The notes: generated by a model from the sequence alone, not told the origin. Shown: positions 1 through 9,423, counted from the stretch's first letter. The stretch is DNA of 64,000 nucleotides from Mucilaginibacter sp. Bleaf8 (GCF_018390515.1 NZ_JAHBBK010000005.1:124001-188000); one strand, 5' to 3'. A program made the numbers and translations.

Positions 1-597
1 GGCCTGTTGTAAATAACTTTGTATAAATCCCTGCACTTCGTAAAGCATGCCGTTTTGCACGCCCGATTGCATGGCCGTCAGGGTATCGTCACCATACAGC
101 CGGTTAAACAGCTCATCGGCCTGTACCAGCGGTAAACCGGCCGTGTAATGGTTCATGGCGCGGTAGCGCATATTTAATCCGGGAGATATGCTGCCGCCGA
201 AATAATTCCCTTCGGCATCAACCCCGTCATACGTAATACAGGTACCGGCATCAATTACCAGGTTATAGGTACCCGGATATAAGTGCCGTGCGCTCATTAC
301 GCCCACTAAACGATCAAGCCCAAGCGTATGCGGCGTACGATAATGGTTGCGGATGCCGGTTGCCATATCGCGGCTAAACAGCATCACCTTAACACGCTCC
401 TGCAAGCTGACGAGCCACAGCGGCACATCCTTTTTTACGGATGATACAATTGCTTTTTGAATAGTATACTGATTAATCAGACTCTGCAGCAGTTCACCAT
501 CGGGTGCTTCGTAATGTTCGGCAAAAAGCAGCTCATTACCATTAAACACGGCCAGCTTGGTAAAGGTATTGCCGATATCAATAACCAGTTGCGCCAT
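1..597 (-). CDS. coaX: Type III pantothenate kinase (partial, C-terminus outside window)
   Basis: Catalyses ATP-dependent phosphorylation of pantothenate, the first step of coenzyme A synthesis; cytoplasmic. The minus-strand translation from the ATG at 597 begins MAQLVIDIGNTFTKLAVF, with the DxGNT phosphate-binding motif of the ASKHA fold. Further on come a GLDRLVG segment and a DAGTCITYD motif, which are the other hallmarks of the type III (CoaX) family. The frame stays open to the window edge, so roughly the last fifth of the protein is missing. The purQ stop codon lies one base upstream of this ATG, so the two are almost certainly co-transcribed. Confidence 0.93.
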   Translation of the reverse strand, partial: MAQLVIDIGNTFTKLAVFNGNELLFAEHYEAPDGELLQSLINQYTIQKAIVSSVKKDVPLWLVSLQERVKVMLFSRDMATGIRNHYRTPHTLGLDRLVGVMSARHLYPGTYNLVIDAGTCITYDGVDAEGNYFGGSISPGLNMRYRAMNHYTAGLPLVQADELFNRLYGDDTLTAMQSGVQNGMLYEVQGFIQSYLQQA

Positions 598-598
598 C

Positions 599-1291
599 TC
601 AGGCCTTCGCCATATTCAGGATCGATTCAAAGATAGCCAGGCCGTCTTCGTTGGCAAGCAGGGTATCAGCAGCACGCTCAGGGTGTGGCATCATGGCAAA
701 AACATTGCGTTTGATGTTACATACACCGGCTATGTTTTCGGCTGATCCGTTCGGGTTAGCCTCATCAGTGATATTACCAGCTTCGTCTGAATAGCGGAAC
801 AATACCTGATCGTTATCATTCAACGCTTTCAGTGTATCCTCATCAGCAAAGTAATTACCCTCACCGTGTGCAATCGGAATTTTAAGCACTTTCTCGGCAT
901 CTATCTGCGAAGTAAGCAGCGAATTGGTAGTTTGCGGCTTGATGTAGGTGTTACGGCAAATAAACTTGCGGTTTTTATTGTGCAGCAATGCACCCGGAAC
1001 CAAACCAGCCTCGGCCAGGATCTGGAAACCGTTACAAATACCCATTACATAACCGCCCTTAGCTGCAAACTGAACAACCTCCTGCATAATGGGCGAAAAA
1101 CGGGCAATAGCGCCTGAACGAAGGTAATCGCCGAATGAAAAGCCACCAGGCAGAATTACTACATCCACACCTTGTAAGTCATGGTCTTTATGCCACAGGC
1201 GAACCACCTGCTGCCCCATTATTTGCTCCAGTACATAGATAATGTCTTCGTCGCAATTAGAGCCGGGAAATATTACTACACCAAATTTCAT
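599..1291 (-). CDS. purQ: Phosphoribosylformylglycinamidine synthase subunit PurQ
   Basis: Glutaminase subunit of FGAM synthase: it releases ammonia from glutamine for the fourth step of purine synthesis, working with PurL and PurS. The 230-residue length is typical of the stand-alone small subunit. A class I glutamine amidotransferase triad is visible: nucleophile Cys86 in GICNGF, and His203/Glu205 in PHPERA. The N-terminus MKFGVVIFPGSNCD is the conserved family start, so the ATG at 1291 is secure. No purL or purS is in the window. A TAnnTTTG element ends four bases before the ATG (see the finding on leaderless starts). Confidence 0.96.
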   Translation of the reverse strand: MKFGVVIFPGSNCDEDIIYVLEQIMGQQVVRLWHKDHDLQGVDVVILPGGFSFGDYLRSGAIARFSPIMQEVVQFAAKGGYVMGICNGFQILAEAGLVPGALLHNKNRKFICRNTYIKPQTTNSLLTSQIDAEKVLKIPIAHGEGNYFADEDTLKALNDNDQVLFRYSDEAGNITDEANPNGSAENIAGVCNIKRNVFAMMPHPERAADTLLANEDGLAIFESILNMAKA

Positions 1292-1295
1292 GTTA

Positions 1296-1303
1296 CAAAA
1301 CTA
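1296..1303 (-). promoter_or_regulatory. Candidate -7 element in front of purQ
   Basis: The minus strand reads TAGTTTTG, matching the Bacteroidota -7 consensus TAnnTTTG. It ends four bases before the purQ ATG, so transcription would begin at or next to the start codon. I see no clear -33 TTTG at the expected distance. Confidence 0.4.
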
Positions 1304-1336
1304 ATACAACGCCTTGAACCTGAACGAATGTAAAAG

Positions 1337-2323
1337 TTAAAAAGTGTTAAACTGGCAATAAATAATGCCGATAAGCAGAAAAATAAACAGTGTTTCGTAG
1401 AACCAGGGCTTGCCGGCATACAAAAAATAGTAGGCAAAGAAGATGGAAATGGGTACTGTACAGATTAAAAAGTGACTGATGCCAAACTCGGGACGTACGT
1501 AAAAAGAGGCCCCGGCTATCAGAAATATAAACAGCAACAGCTGAAAGGCTTTACGCACCAGCACAAAACTCTTAAAAAAGTTTTCCTGTAATCTGAACAA
1601 GCCTAACACCACGATAAAGCCTACCGGGATAAGCAGAAAATAATCATACCGGTCAAAAGCACTGATGCCTTTGAATGGTGCACCCAACGGCAGCCATATT
1701 TTGTGAAAATTTACCAGATCATCGTGCAGGTAATAATACACCGCAATGAAAAAGAAAACGGTAAGGTAGCCAAGTATACTGGCGGCCCAGTCGCGCCAGT
1801 CGAACGGGCGCAAAACAACAAGGGCAATCCATACCACAATAAACTGATAAACAAAGGGCAGGTAAAACAGCGTACCTAATGCGGCTATCATACCCAAATC
1901 GTACACGGTAGACTTGGCATCTTCGGCTTTGTACAGGTACAACAGCTTATGCAGCATCCATATCACCAGAAAATTACATATCAAAGGCGCACTAAGCACT
2001 AAAAAGGGCGTGAACAAGCCGGATAAAACAGCATACATCAGCGCAGGTAAAAAGCTGGGCTTGCCTAACAGGTTGTGATAATTAACCAGGTAATTTATCA
2101 GCAATGATTGCACCAGCACCACAATGCCGGCAAGCAGCATACTGATAGAAGGCGGAACGGTGTTGGCATATTTTACCGGCAATATCGCCCGCATAAAGGG
2201 TTCGGCTAACTGCAGGTTTACCAGATCGGGCGAATACAAAAGATACCCTACCCGCATAATGATAAGCAGAAAGAAAAGCCAAATGATATTGAGCGGATTG
2301 TAATTACGAAAAATACCTATCAT
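1337..2323 (-). CDS. DUF6427 family integral membrane protein
   Basis: Conserved Bacteroidota membrane protein of unknown function. I chose the ATG at 2323, which gives MIGIFRNYNPLNIIWLF, the usual start of this family; a longer frame adds eight unconvincing residues. The 328-residue protein has about ten hydrophobic segments and no signal peptide or catalytic motif. It lies between purQ and a glycosyltransferase on the same strand, with a 39-base gap to the glycosyltransferase. The family assignment comes from the N-terminal motif and overall character; the role is unknown. Confidence 0.8.
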   Translation of the reverse strand: MIGIFRNYNPLNIIWLFFLLIIMRVGYLLYSPDLVNLQLAEPFMRAILPVKYANTVPPSISMLLAGIVVLVQSLLINYLVNYHNLLGKPSFLPALMYAVLSGLFTPFLVLSAPLICNFLVIWMLHKLLYLYKAEDAKSTVYDLGMIAALGTLFYLPFVYQFIVVWIALVVLRPFDWRDWAASILGYLTVFFFIAVYYYLHDDLVNFHKIWLPLGAPFKGISAFDRYDYFLLIPVGFIVVLGLFRLQENFFKSFVLVRKAFQLLLFIFLIAGASFYVRPEFGISHFLICTVPISIFFAYYFLYAGKPWFYETLFIFLLIGIIYCQFNTF

Positions 2324-2362
2324 GCCTGCCGCAGTTTCAAAAGGCAATATTACACAAAATGT

Positions 2363-3367
2363 TTAAGCTAATACAGCCTGCGGGCGGGCATACTGCTTAA
2401 CCATGTTGTCCACAATCTGTGCAGTTTCATCCGGAAAGTTAACTTCTATGCGCTGATCATCGGCAATCCACTCGTTAACGCGCTGTACAAAGCCGCCGTT
2501 AATGCCAGGCACAACCACAGCACCCAGTCTGGACGCGGCCAGCGCATTACACTGCTGCTCGTACTGATCGGACATGGGTATCATCATTACCTTTTTTTGC
2601 AGGTAAAGCGCCTCTGCAGGCCCTTCAAAGCCGCCGCCGGTCAGTAAGCCCTCGCAACTGGCTAAACTCCGGTTAAAGGCCTCATTACTTACCGGAAATA
2701 TCTGGATGTTACCTTCGCGGTAAGCTGTTTTTTGCCTTTTTGAGAAGATTTGCCAGTTTGCACCCTTGGTTTGACTTAAATACTTTACCAGCGTTTTATC
2801 ATGGTAAGCGGGCAGGTACACGGTGTAATGCCCCTCATTGGTTGGCTGCAAGCTACGTATCTCGCTGCGGATAACCGGTGTGTGAATAAAGTCATCATAC
2901 CTTTCAAAATGAAAACCGATATGGTGCGTAGTGGGCGAATAGTATTTAAACAACCACTCGGCATAGTTCCACCGAGCCGGGCGCGGGGTTTTAGGCGACA
3001 CAAATGAGCATTGATGACTTAACGATACCGAAGGTAGCTTTTGTATACGACAGGCCCAGGCGCTTACCGGCTCAAAATCATTTACTATTAAATCATACTG
3101 GGCAAGCGGCAGGTTATGCATATCGCGCCACAGGCGGCGCAAATTCATCCGTTTGTAGGTTTGCCACTTATCGACCCCGCCTTTGGTACCAAAAACAAAG
3201 CTGAAGCCATGAAACTTGTAAGCCAGCGGCTGAGATAGGCCCACTTCGGCTTCGGTACCGCTAATGAGCAGATCCACCTGGCCATATTGCTGCAGCAAGG
3301 GCACAATTTCGCGTGCACGGCTAATATGGCCGTTACCTGTTCCCTGAATACCGAACAAAATTTTCAT
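2363..3367 (-). CDS. Glycosyltransferase family protein (GT1-like, MJ1255 type)
   Basis: Probable nucleotide-sugar-dependent glycosyltransferase of the GT-B fold. The 334-residue protein opens with MKILFGIQGTGNGHISRA, the glycine-rich loop and GHISR motif typical of the bacterial/archaeal glycosyltransferases related to UDP-glucuronosyltransferases (Glyco_trans_1_3). Near residue 245 an LLTGGGFEGPAEAL segment followed by a conserved QYEQQCNA stretch marks the donor-binding C-terminal domain. No signal peptide or membrane segment is seen. Donor and acceptor cannot be told from the sequence. Neighbouring membrane genes suggest envelope or glycolipid work, but this is inference. Confidence 0.83.
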   Translation of the reverse strand: MKILFGIQGTGNGHISRAREIVPLLQQYGQVDLLISGTEAEVGLSQPLAYKFHGFSFVFGTKGGVDKWQTYKRMNLRRLWRDMHNLPLAQYDLIVNDFEPVSAWACRIQKLPSVSLSHQCSFVSPKTPRPARWNYAEWLFKYYSPTTHHIGFHFERYDDFIHTPVIRSEIRSLQPTNEGHYTVYLPAYHDKTLVKYLSQTKGANWQIFSKRQKTAYREGNIQIFPVSNEAFNRSLASCEGLLTGGGFEGPAEALYLQKKVMMIPMSDQYEQQCNALAASRLGAVVVPGINGGFVQRVNEWIADDQRIEVNFPDETAQIVDNMVKQYARPQAVLA

Positions 3368-3393
3368 AGCGATGGCTGATGGTGGTAGCTGTG

Positions 3394-3401
3394 CAAATAT
3401 A
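3394..3401 (-). promoter_or_regulatory. Candidate -7 element for the glycosyltransferase gene
   Basis: The minus strand reads TATATTTG, a match to TAnnTTTG, 26 bases before the ATG at 3367. The -33 box is not obvious. Confidence 0.4.
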
Positions 3402-3505
3402 AGCGCTTTCAGAAAAAAGCGTTTAAACTAAACATTTGTTTACGGTAAAATAATACAAACTTATAGTTGGCTACTGTAAAGCAGCCAATTTACCGCCCAA
3501 GAAAA

Positions 3506-3534
3506 AGCCCCTGCAAGTATTACTTGCAGGGGCT
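3506..3534 (-). terminator. Hairpin terminator after the YfhO gene
   Basis: Two perfect 14-base arms (3506-3519 and 3521-3534), GC-rich in the stem and flanked by A/T, lie 20 bases beyond the stop at 3554. It separates the YfhO transcript from the glycosyltransferase gene downstream. Confidence 0.85.
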
Positions 3535-3553
3535 TCTGAAAAGTTTATATTAA

Positions 3554-6055
3554 TTAAGCTTCTTTATTAATTAAAGGCGCTTTCTTTTTGCTTTCGGTGT
3601 ATGCAACGCCGGCCAGAGCCAGTACCAGCAGTATAGAGCTGGCCAGTGATATACCTTCGCCGGTGTAATAAGAGGCCGGGTGGAAAACAAACTCCACTTT
3701 GTGGTTACCTACCGGTATTTCGGCAGCACGCAGTACATAATCGGCGCGGAAATATGGTTTTTCAACACCGTCTATCAGCATTTTCCAACCTTTTTCATAA
3801 TAAATTTCAGAGAATACGGCGGTTTGACTGGTGCGCGAACCGGTTTCATATACCAAATGATCGGGGTTGTAGCTCACCAGTTTAATGGTAGCCGCCTCAT
3901 CCAACGCGCCCGACTTATTGGTAATCAACTTGCTGTAGCGCTGATCAACAATAGCCTCGTTTTTAGGATCGAAGCTGCTGATGGCCTGCATTTCCTCATC
4001 GGCATTTTTAGCCACTTTAATGCTTTTTATAAACCAGGCATGGCCACAGGCTGTAGCATTAACCTGCATACGGGCCGACTGGTTTTTCTCATCGGCCGTA
4101 ATGATGTACTTGGTATTCAGCATATCCAGCACGTCCTGGTTCACGCTTTTTGTGAACTGGTTTTCGATCAGTTCATCATAACGCTTTAACCTTGCAGCGG
4201 AGTAACCACCTATTGATTTATGGAAATAAGGGCTAAAGGCGTCCTGCATGATATTCTGCGTCATATCAAATACGCGGAAATCAGGATCCGTGTCCCTTAA
4301 GATAAATGTATCTACTTCACGGGGCTGTACCTGTTGTACAGTCTGTTTTTCAGTGAAGCTATCATTGTTTAGGTAACGCTTATCAACCATCCACATATCG
4401 ATTAGAATCAAGGCAAAAAATGCAACAGATGTTAAAGTAGCGTTTAACTTTTGTTTTAAAAATGCCCACAGCAAACCGAAAGCAAGCACAATAAAGCCCA
4501 AAGAGCGCCATGCATCATTTTGTGCCAACGATGCTCTGTCTGCTACTAAGCCATTCATAATGCTGTTAGCCAGAGCAGTATCACCCTGTAAAGCCTGAGT
4601 TAGATAATTTATATAGTCTTGTTGATTTTCTGTGCGGAAACTTAAAAGCAAGGTTGGTACCGCAGCAAGAACTAAGGTAATGCCACCAACAATATAAAAA
4701 GTCAGCAATACTTTTTTGAGGACGGCTGCTTTATCTGTGGATGAAATGATCTCCTGAACTGCAAGTATCGCCAGTATAGGGAAACATAAGCCAGCTACAG
4801 CTAATATAGACTCAACGGCTCTAAACTTATTATATAATGGGAAGTAATCAAAGAACAAGTCAGACACAAACGGAAAGTTGCGACCGAACGATAACAACAT
4901 AGTTAGTAACACTGTTGCCAATAGCCACCACTTTATCCTGTTCTTTACAATAAATAATCCCAGCACAAACAGGAAAAATATAATTGCACCAAAGTAAAAC
5001 GGCCCTTCGGTGAATTGCTTGTTCCCCCAATAAGTAGATATACCAAGCCCCTGTAATTGTTGCACATATCCCTCGGCTTGTTCCTGTGGTAAGCCTTTAG
5101 CTACAAAAGCTTTGGTCATTTCAGATTTGGCTGGATCAAGTTCACGCAAGCCGGAAGATCCGCCGTAGGCATTCGGCACTAAAAAAGTAAGGCACTCGCC
5201 TACTCCCTGGCTCCATTCATATGCATAATCTTTTGATAAGCCATCGCCGGGAGTTTCACCAGATGCTTTAGCAGTTTTAGTAAGATTAGATTTACCGCGG
5301 ATAGTATCTTTGCTATATTCAAAAGTGCTCCATAATATAGAAGCGTTTACAGCTACAGCCAAAATAACTGCACCAGCCAGATAACCTATTGATTTGAGAA
5401 ACGGACCAGTTTGTTTTGCTTTAACAGCATGATATAGTTCTATACCCACCAAAATCAGCAGCCCCAACATCAGGTAATAGCTCATTTGTAAGTGGTTGGC
5501 TCTTATCTCTAATGCCAAAAACAAAGCGGTGAGCGAGCCCCCCAATAAATACCGCCCTCTTAGAGTTAAAATAATACTGGCTACGATAGGCGCAAAAAAA
5601 GCAATTGCAAAGGCCTGATTAGCATGCCCGGCTACCAATAAGATAAAATTATAGGAAGAAAAAGTAAATGCCACAGCACCGGCAGCAGCTAACCACGGGT
5701 TAATCTTTAATACCCGAAACAGGAAATAAGCGCCCACTAAGAGTAAAAGTACAGTATCTACCGGATTGGGAAATATTGCTTTAACAGCAGATATAACATG
5801 CGAAGTTAAATTGCTAGAGTACGGAGCCCATATTTGATAGGCCGGCATACCGCCTAAAATTTGGTTAGTCCATAAAATGGTTTGCCCCTTTGCTCTATAA
5901 TCCATAATCTCCTTTTGGGTGGATTGAGCTCGGGTAACGTCATTTTGCCCTAATGTTTTACCTTGAAATGCCGGAGTAAAATATACAAAGCATAAAACTA
6001 CAAACACTCCTATAATGGCCAAATGAAGACCATTGCGCTTAAACCAATTACTCAT
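3554..6055 (-). CDS. YfhO family integral membrane protein
   Basis: An 833-residue polytopic membrane protein of the YfhO family (GT-C-like architecture; Bacillus YfhO is implicated in lipoteichoic acid glycosylation). It starts with a membrane anchor (about residues 10-28). An extracytoplasmic loop follows with the conserved LGQNDVTRAQSTQKE and TNQILGGMPAYQI segments, then about a dozen further transmembrane helices to residue ~560. A soluble C-terminal domain (~570-800) and a last helix complete it. Acidic loop residues near the first helix resemble GT-C active sites, so polyprenyl-phosphosugar-dependent glycosyl transfer is a reasonable guess. Not demonstrated. Confidence 0.85.
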   Translation of the reverse strand: MSNWFKRNGLHLAIIGVFVVLCFVYFTPAFQGKTLGQNDVTRAQSTQKEIMDYRAKGQTILWTNQILGGMPAYQIWAPYSSNLTSHVISAVKAIFPNPVDTVLLLLVGAYFLFRVLKINPWLAAAGAVAFTFSSYNFILLVAGHANQAFAIAFFAPIVASIILTLRGRYLLGGSLTALFLALEIRANHLQMSYYLMLGLLILVGIELYHAVKAKQTGPFLKSIGYLAGAVILAVAVNASILWSTFEYSKDTIRGKSNLTKTAKASGETPGDGLSKDYAYEWSQGVGECLTFLVPNAYGGSSGLRELDPAKSEMTKAFVAKGLPQEQAEGYVQQLQGLGISTYWGNKQFTEGPFYFGAIIFFLFVLGLFIVKNRIKWWLLATVLLTMLLSFGRNFPFVSDLFFDYFPLYNKFRAVESILAVAGLCFPILAILAVQEIISSTDKAAVLKKVLLTFYIVGGITLVLAAVPTLLLSFRTENQQDYINYLTQALQGDTALANSIMNGLVADRASLAQNDAWRSLGFIVLAFGLLWAFLKQKLNATLTSVAFFALILIDMWMVDKRYLNNDSFTEKQTVQQVQPREVDTFILRDTDPDFRVFDMTQNIMQDAFSPYFHKSIGGYSAARLKRYDELIENQFTKSVNQDVLDMLNTKYIITADEKNQSARMQVNATACGHAWFIKSIKVAKNADEEMQAISSFDPKNEAIVDQRYSKLITNKSGALDEAATIKLVSYNPDHLVYETGSRTSQTAVFSEIYYEKGWKMLIDGVEKPYFRADYVLRAAEIPVGNHKVEFVFHPASYYTGEGISLASSILLVLALAGVAYTESKKKAPLINKEA

Positions 6056-6080
6056 TTATATTGGGAATAAAATATTTTCC

Positions 6081-6088
6081 CAAAAATA
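6081..6088 (-). promoter_or_regulatory. Candidate -7 element for the YfhO gene
   Basis: The minus strand reads TATTTTTG, matching TAnnTTTG, 25 bases before the ATG at 6055. No clear -33 box. Confidence 0.4.
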
Positions 6089-6118
6089 GAAATTTGAGCG
6101 ATAATAGAAACGATTAGT

Positions 6119-6430
6119 TTACATGGCTTTAGGCACGTTGCAATTTAATGCAGCAACACCCAGCAGATAATAAATGATACTTAGCCCGGCTAAGCTGATC
6201 ACATAAATTATCTGTGTCTTTTTTTCAGAAAACTCGTCGCGGTTAAATCTGATATTATAAAAATTATATACGGCAAGCCCGGCTATAATTATCCAAAAAA
6301 ACCAGTGCAAACCAGTGCATGACACACACATTTGCACGGCCAGAGCAAACACAATATAATTGATTGTAATAAGGCTAATGATTGCCTGCGAGCTATAATT
6401 GCGGTCTTTAAAAACGTTTCCGGGTACCAT
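6119..6430 (-). CDS. Small membrane protein, unknown function
   Basis: A 103-residue protein with three hydrophobic segments (about residues 15-33, 40-58 and 74-92), separated by a charged loop (NRDEFSEKK). It starts six bases after the stop of the DUF4834 gene, which supports co-translation. No domain is recognised. It is preferred over the overlapping opposite-strand frame because it is in operon register with its neighbours and has a plausible membrane topology. Confidence 0.65.
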   Translation of the reverse strand: MVPGNVFKDRNYSSQAIISLITINYIVFALAVQMCVSCTGLHWFFWIIIAGLAVYNFYNIRFNRDEFSEKKTQIIYVISLAGLSIIYYLLGVAALNCNVPKAM

Positions 6431-6436
6431 GGGCTT

Positions 6437-6694
6437 TTATTTTACTTCTTCGTAATCAATAAAGTCGCCTTCATTATCAGGAACGGAATTCTTTTTGGCC
6501 GGCGGTATAAAATCTACTTTGATTTTTCCATCCGGGCGATTGCTGCTTTGCTGCTGTTGCTGGTATTGCTGGCGGTTTTGCTGCTGAGCTTTATTTACCA
6601 TGCTTTGAAACAGCATAGGCAAAAAAATGCGGGCTAAACTGCGGATGATATATAATACACAGACAGAAATAATCAGAAAACGTATTAAGATCAT
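6437..6694 (-). CDS. DUF4834 family protein
   Basis: An 85-residue Bacteroidota-specific protein. One N-terminal membrane helix (residues 3-20) is followed by a short amphipathic piece, a glutamine-rich linker (residues ~36-50) and a conserved tail, PPAKKNSVPDNEGDFIDYEEVK in part, of the form DF(I/V)DYEEVK. This architecture is characteristic of the family; the function is unknown. It heads a two-gene unit with the small membrane gene that follows. Confidence 0.8.
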   Translation of the reverse strand: MILIRFLIISVCVLYIIRSLARIFLPMLFQSMVNKAQQQNRQQYQQQQQSSNRPDGKIKVDFIPPAKKNSVPDNEGDFIDYEEVK

Positions 6695-6839
6695 TAAATA
6701 TAATTTAAGGCTACAAATATAATTGAATAACGCTGAAAATGTTTGGTTATGATTACCGGGATGTTAAACCAATGTCATAAACCGGGCACTTCCTTTTACC
6801 GGCAATAATCAGTTAAATGGATGGATTATAAAAGAAAAA

Positions 6840-6865
6840 AGCGGGTAAAATTTAATTTACCCGCT
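6840..6865 (-). terminator. Terminator after the MFS transporter gene
   Basis: Perfect 10-base arms (6840-6849, 6856-6865) around a six-base AT loop, followed on the minus strand by a T-rich run. It sits 22 bases past the MFS stop at 6888. Confidence 0.82.
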
Positions 6866-6887
6866 CTGTTAGTTTATAAATAATCCG

Positions 6888-8354
6888 TTATGATGCCTGA
6901 CGCATCAGGGTTTGCACTTTTTGTACCGGCTTTAAAACGCCGCCTTTTAGCGTGTGCGAATTTTGGCGGATCTGCTTGCGCAGGCGTGCCTGCATGTACA
7001 GCATTACCCGATCTTTTTGCACTTCGCCCTGTTCCTTCACTTTGTTTAACAAGCGCAATGACACAAAAGCCATCATACCACCAATAATGAACAGAAAGCT
7101 CCAGCTATGCAGGTTAATTAACTGAAAAGTTTCCACACCGGCAGCATCTTTCCACTGAAAATCCCACACCAATTGGTAAGTAGCAAAGAAATCAGCCAGT
7201 AAACCGCCGATAATAGGCGAAATAGCTGAAAAGAACGCAACCACCATATTTAATGATGACATATAAGCCATTGCCTCACGACGAGGGGCCAACTTCATAC
7301 CGATATTATTTAATGCCAAAGCTATACCGCCCGTAGCCACACCACTAACCACACTGATAACAGCCAGGATCAAAACGCTATATAATTTACTTTCGGGCAT
7401 GGCGGCATAAGTCCAGGCTAAAATGCACACAATATATACCGGTGCACAGATATGAATAAGCGTTTTATTGCTGTAACGATCAGTTAAGCGGCCTACCTTT
7501 TTAATAGTCAGGATATTACTTGCCTGCGCCAGCATAGTAAAACCAATTACATAAGATAACGACAAGCCAATGGTTTTCATGATGAACACTGTAAAAAACG
7601 GCACAGCTAAATTCAGCGCAAAGGCCCAGGCTGCATTAAACTTAAGCAGGTTGCGGAAGTTTTTATCACCCAATGGTTTTTTGAACTGGGCAAACACATT
7701 CTCTTTAACCGGTATAGGCATAGGCTCCGGTGCGCGGGATAACCAGATTACCCCTACCAAACCGATAATGCCGCCTAATACAAAGATGGCGTAATAGGTA
7801 AGGGTTAAGTGATCAATGTAATGTGCTTTTACATAATCAATAGTAAATGATACGAACAAGCTTAATACGGCGCTCAGTATAGTAACTAACCGGGTACGAT
7901 GTGAAAAGAAAGCACCCAGGCCATTTTCAGGAATCAGATCCTTTACCCAGGCGTTCCAACTGGCACCGGCTATAGAGCCGAAAAAATAATGCGCAAACAG
8001 GATAACCAAAAGCAGTTTTAAACCCATAGCCGTTGAAAACATGAATGGCAGAAATGCAGCAAACAGCATTGGGAAACGGCCCAAAAATGAACCAACCACG
8101 GCTACAGCACGGCGGTTATTGTAACGCTGCACCAACCAGATGGAAAATAGTTGGAAAATATTGGTCAGAATGGGCAAACTTGCCAACAGTCCGATCTGGA
8201 AGTTTGATGCGCCCAAATGAAGCGCCATTGCGGTAATGAACGCCCCTCCCGAAAGGTTAACCATTGCCTCACCGGCAAGACTATCCTTCAGTATATATTT
8301 TTGGCCTGACTGTACCTGCTGTTCAGTTAATATTTCAGAAGGACGTAAGTTCAT
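6888..8354 (-). CDS. MFS transporter
   Basis: A 488-residue major facilitator superfamily permease with about twelve transmembrane helices, no signal peptide and a central cytoplasmic loop after helix 6 (around residues 210-230, basic and proline-rich). The N-terminal part (GEAMVNLSGGAFITAMALHLGASNFQIGLLASLP) matches a Bacteroidota subgroup of uncharacterised permeases. The C-terminus carries a basic tail of about 50 residues (LRKQIRQN...) likely in the cytoplasm. The substrate is unknown. It is a single-gene transcript with its own promoter and terminator. Confidence 0.87.
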   Translation of the reverse strand: MNLRPSEILTEQQVQSGQKYILKDSLAGEAMVNLSGGAFITAMALHLGASNFQIGLLASLPILTNIFQLFSIWLVQRYNNRRAVAVVGSFLGRFPMLFAAFLPFMFSTAMGLKLLLVILFAHYFFGSIAGASWNAWVKDLIPENGLGAFFSHRTRLVTILSAVLSLFVSFTIDYVKAHYIDHLTLTYYAIFVLGGIIGLVGVIWLSRAPEPMPIPVKENVFAQFKKPLGDKNFRNLLKFNAAWAFALNLAVPFFTVFIMKTIGLSLSYVIGFTMLAQASNILTIKKVGRLTDRYSNKTLIHICAPVYIVCILAWTYAAMPESKLYSVLILAVISVVSGVATGGIALALNNIGMKLAPRREAMAYMSSLNMVVAFFSAISPIIGGLLADFFATYQLVWDFQWKDAAGVETFQLINLHSWSFLFIIGGMMAFVSLRLLNKVKEQGEVQKDRVMLYMQARLRKQIRQNSHTLKGGVLKPVQKVQTLMRQAS

Positions 8355-8491
8355 CTTTGATATATTTTAATTTTTTTAACCTTTTTTAATATTTTGGCAC
8401 GATTTTATTTTAATACAGCTTCCTTCTCCCTTGTCTTAAACTTAAAGTGCTCTATAACCCCTTTATACTCGCTCTTATTAATAAAGTTGCG

Positions 8492-8523
8492 CAAAAATAG
8501 ATTTATTTAACCTTGAAAAGCAA
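8492..8523 (-). promoter_or_regulatory. Bacteroidota-type promoter for the MFS gene
   Basis: On the minus strand a TTG (8523-8521) is followed after 21 bases by TATTTTTG (8499-8492), matching the -33/-7 pattern. It implies a leader of about 130 bases before the ATG at 8354. Confidence 0.5.
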
Positions 8524-8775
8524 GTGGGAGTTAATTTATTTTTCTCGCTCAAATGTCATTTTAAGCATACAGAAATGTTTGCTAAAAAATACACTTGTAT
8601 AAAATTAAGAGCACAAATTATGCCACGGTATTAAAACCAATTATAGAGGCATTTTAAGAATCCCATCAAGAAAATCCCTGTCCATATTGTGGAGTGTGTT
8701 CCCCAAACCGCTTCATATCAGCATGATACATTCAGATTATTTTGTGTAATTAATAATTCAAATCACCACATACTG

Positions 8776-8783
8776 TATATTTG
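8776..8783 (+). promoter_or_regulatory. Candidate -7 element for the lipoprotein gene
   Basis: TATATTTG matches TAnnTTTG, 30 bases upstream of the ATG at 8814. It overlaps an in-frame TTG at 8781, which argues that the TTG is not the start codon. Confidence 0.45.
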
Positions 8784-8813
8784 TATACCCCTAAATCGAA
8801 TCACTTAAAACCA

Positions 8814-9398
8814 ATGCCTGCATACTGTTTAAATCGTTTAGTTAATTACACTGCTTTAATTAGCCTGAGCAGCTTATTGATGATATCTTGTTCCAAGAAA
8901 GAAGCAGTTGAGGAGAGCACACCGGAGTATGTCCAGTTTTTTAAAGCTTCGGTAAACGGCAAGCCTATGGCAGTTGAAAATACCATGCGAAAGGACCGCG
9001 AAAACTTATCAGGCAGCTGGACCGGACTCGGCTTCGCTTCAGGAGAGCAAAAGGAACTGTATACGATAAGTGTTGCTCTGCCGAGTGAGACCAAGCCAAG
9101 CGAAACAGCTAAGCTTCGTATACATATTTGGGAAGTCAAAGAAGGGACTTTTACAATCTCTAATACTATACCTAATAATCTACTCACCGAATCACATATA
9201 TTATTATGGAAAAGTAATAATACATATACTCCTAACAACCATGCAAAACCCTTTACTGTACGCATTACTAAGTACGAGCGCCCCGCAGGTAGCTCCATAC
9301 CTACGGTTGGCGGGCAGCTAAATGGTGTTCTGTACAATGAGCAGAACAGTCAGGATTCGGTTGTTATTAAAGATGGTAGCTTTGAGGTTCGCTTTTAA
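8814..9398 (+). CDS. Secreted lipoprotein, unknown function
   Basis: Hypothetical envelope lipoprotein. From the ATG at 8814 a basic N-terminus is followed by a hydrophobic stretch ending in a lipobox, LSSLLMISC, with the lipidated Cys near residue 25 and then SKK. The rest (about 170 residues) is a soluble domain with alternating beta-like segments, starting VQFFKASVNGKPMAVEN. This resembles the small DUF6252-like lipoproteins common in Bacteroidota, but I cannot assign a family firmly. A longer frame from a TTG at 8781 is rejected because that codon lies in the likely -7 box. Single-gene unit closed by a strong terminator. Confidence 0.7.
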   Translation: MPAYCLNRLVNYTALISLSSLLMISCSKKEAVEESTPEYVQFFKASVNGKPMAVENTMRKDRENLSGSWTGLGFASGEQKELYTISVALPSETKPSETAKLRIHIWEVKEGTFTISNTIPNNLLTESHILLWKSNNTYTPNNHAKPFTVRITKYERPAGSSIPTVGGQLNGVLYNEQNSQDSVVIKDGSFEVRF

Positions 9399-9423
9399 AT
9401 AACATATCTAGCCCTTAAATAAA

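Larger units (their letters stand above)
8355..8813. other. AT-rich intergenic region
   Basis: This 459-base stretch separates the divergent MFS and lipoprotein genes. It holds a promoter for each (8492-8523 minus, 8776-8783 plus). I see no convincing small gene, RNA fold or repeat in the middle part. Confidence 0.6.

Noticed and set aside
3680..4189. A 169-codon frame antisense to the YfhO gene.
   Set aside because: Shadow frame, no domain, inside a conserved membrane protein gene.
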